Positions 5,718-6,283 of a stretch of DNA of 6,283 nucleotides are shown here, one piece after another. The notes under the pieces are model-generated. The model was not told the DNA's origin. It saw nothing but the letters and a program-made list of their open reading frames with translations, and made no database searches. Numbering within the stretch: the first letter of the stretch is position 1; each line of letters begins with the position of its first letter. The stretch is from NCBI GenBank assembly GCA_946408305.1, contig CAMJRQ010000069.1, positions 1 to 6,283 on the forward strand, written 5' to 3'. The position numbers and the translations under genes were made by a program. Source of the DNA: an uncultured Prevotellaceae bacterium. GTDB lineage: Bacteria > Bacteroidota > Bacteroidia > Bacteroidales > Bacteroidaceae.

Positions 5718-5761
5718 CTAAAAAAATTGCAACGGATGCCCCTTAGATGAATAAAATGTCG

Positions 5762-5769
5762 TAATTTTG
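5762..5769 (+). promoter_or_regulatory. Candidate -7 promoter element for the FKBP gene
   Basis: TAATTTTG (5762-5769) fits TAnnTTTG and lies 30 nt before the ATG at 5800, predicting a leader of about 25 nt. A -33 TTTG at the usual distance is absent. The leader before the ATG is A/T-rich with no Shine-Dalgarno sequence. Confidence 0.55.
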
Positions 5770-5799
5770 CGCTGCAATTTACGTTATACATTATAAAAT

Positions 5800-6283
5800 A
5801 TGGACAAAATTAGCTACGCACTGGGCCTGGGAATCGGCCAGCAGATTAAAAACATGCACATCGACGGTTTCCAGATCGACGACTTCGCCCAGAGCATCCG
5901 CGACATCATCGAGGGACGTCCCACGGCCCTCAGCAGCCGCGAGGCGCAGCAGATGCTCAACGATTACTTCCAGCAGAAACAGAAGGAACAGGCCCAGCAG
6001 GCCATTGCCGACGGCAAGGTGTTCCTCGAAGAGAACGCCAAGCGCCCGGCCGTGACGCAGACCAAGAGCGGACTGCAATACGAGGTGCTCACCGAGGGCA
6101 CGGGCCGCTCGCCCAAGGCCACCGACACTGTGCGCTGCCACTACGAGGGACGGCTGCTCGACGGCTCGGTCTTCGACAGCAGCTACCAGCGCGGCGAGCC
6201 TGCCGACTTCGGGCTGAACCAGGTGATTGCCGGATGGACCGAGGGCGTGCAGCTCATGAAGGAGGGCGCCAAGTATCGCTTCT
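5800..6283 (+). CDS. FKBP-type peptidyl-prolyl cis-trans isomerase (FklB/FKBP22-like), 3' end outside window
   Basis: The first 161 codons are present; the family is usually about 200 residues, so roughly 40 are missing. Residues about 1-85 are a helical, Gln-rich domain like the N-terminal dimerisation arm of FKBP22/FklB/Mip, including ISYALGLGIGQQI and FLEENAKRP (75-83). Residues 86 onward are the FKBP fold, with SGLQYEVL (90-97), Y115 in HYEG, F125 and D126 in SVFDSS, and V142, I143 and W146 in QVIAGW. These are the proline-pocket residues of active FKBPs. There is no signal peptide or lipobox, so a cytoplasmic folding helper is inferred rather than a surface Mip-type protein. ATG at 5800 begins the conserved N-terminal helix. 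The gene diverges from the sirtuin unit across 115 bp. Confidence 0.92.
   Translation, partial: MDKISYALGLGIGQQIKNMHIDGFQIDDFAQSIRDIIEGRPTALSSREAQQMLNDYFQQKQKEQAQQAIADGKVFLEENAKRPAVTQTKSGLQYEVLTEGTGRSPKATDTVRCHYEGRLLDGSVFDSSYQRGEPADFGLNQVIAGWTEGVQLMKEGAKYRF

Overview
The window looks like chromosomal core-type DNA from a Bacteroidales bacterium, most likely Prevotellaceae or a close relative. The evidence is GC-rich coding sequence alternating with AT-rich gaps, no clear Shine-Dalgarno sites, a textbook Bacteroidota promoter (TTTG, 20 nt, TACCTTTG) ahead of cysE, and gene architectures typical of the phylum: a TGS-domain nucleoside kinase fusion, a sirtuin without zinc cysteines, and an unfused RlmL. 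No insertion sequence, phage gene, tRNA, rRNA or CRISPR array is visible. Family assignments come from reading motifs in the translations, not from a database search.

Layout from left to right. Positions 1-1347 (minus) hold a 23S rRNA guanine-N2 methyltransferase of the RlmL type, cut by the left edge. It overlaps by 14 nt the end of serine acetyltransferase cysE (1334-2254, minus). The two form a transcription unit driven by the promoter at 2291-2322. A 613-bp gap (2255-2867) follows and is full of palindromes and short repeats. The strongest are a perfect 18-bp inverted repeat at 2423-2495 and a perfect 14-bp inverted repeat at 2728-2761, each arm of which contains its own small dyad. Positions 2868-5684 (minus) hold a compact three-gene unit transcribed as sirtuin deacylase, then TGS/uridine-kinase-like nucleoside kinase, then Fur-family regulator. 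The last two genes share one base (TGATG). A 115-bp divergent intergenic region with a -7-type promoter motif on each strand separates this unit from an FKBP-type peptidyl-prolyl isomerase (5800 onward, plus), which is cut by the right edge.

Functionally the genes are housekeeping: cysteine biosynthesis, ribosome modification, nucleoside or nucleotide metabolism, NAD-dependent protein deacylation, metal- or redox-responsive regulation, and protein folding. I see no convincing undescribed multi-gene system. The most unusual material is the non-coding repeat-rich gap between fur and cysE, followed by the domain fusion in the nucleoside kinase.
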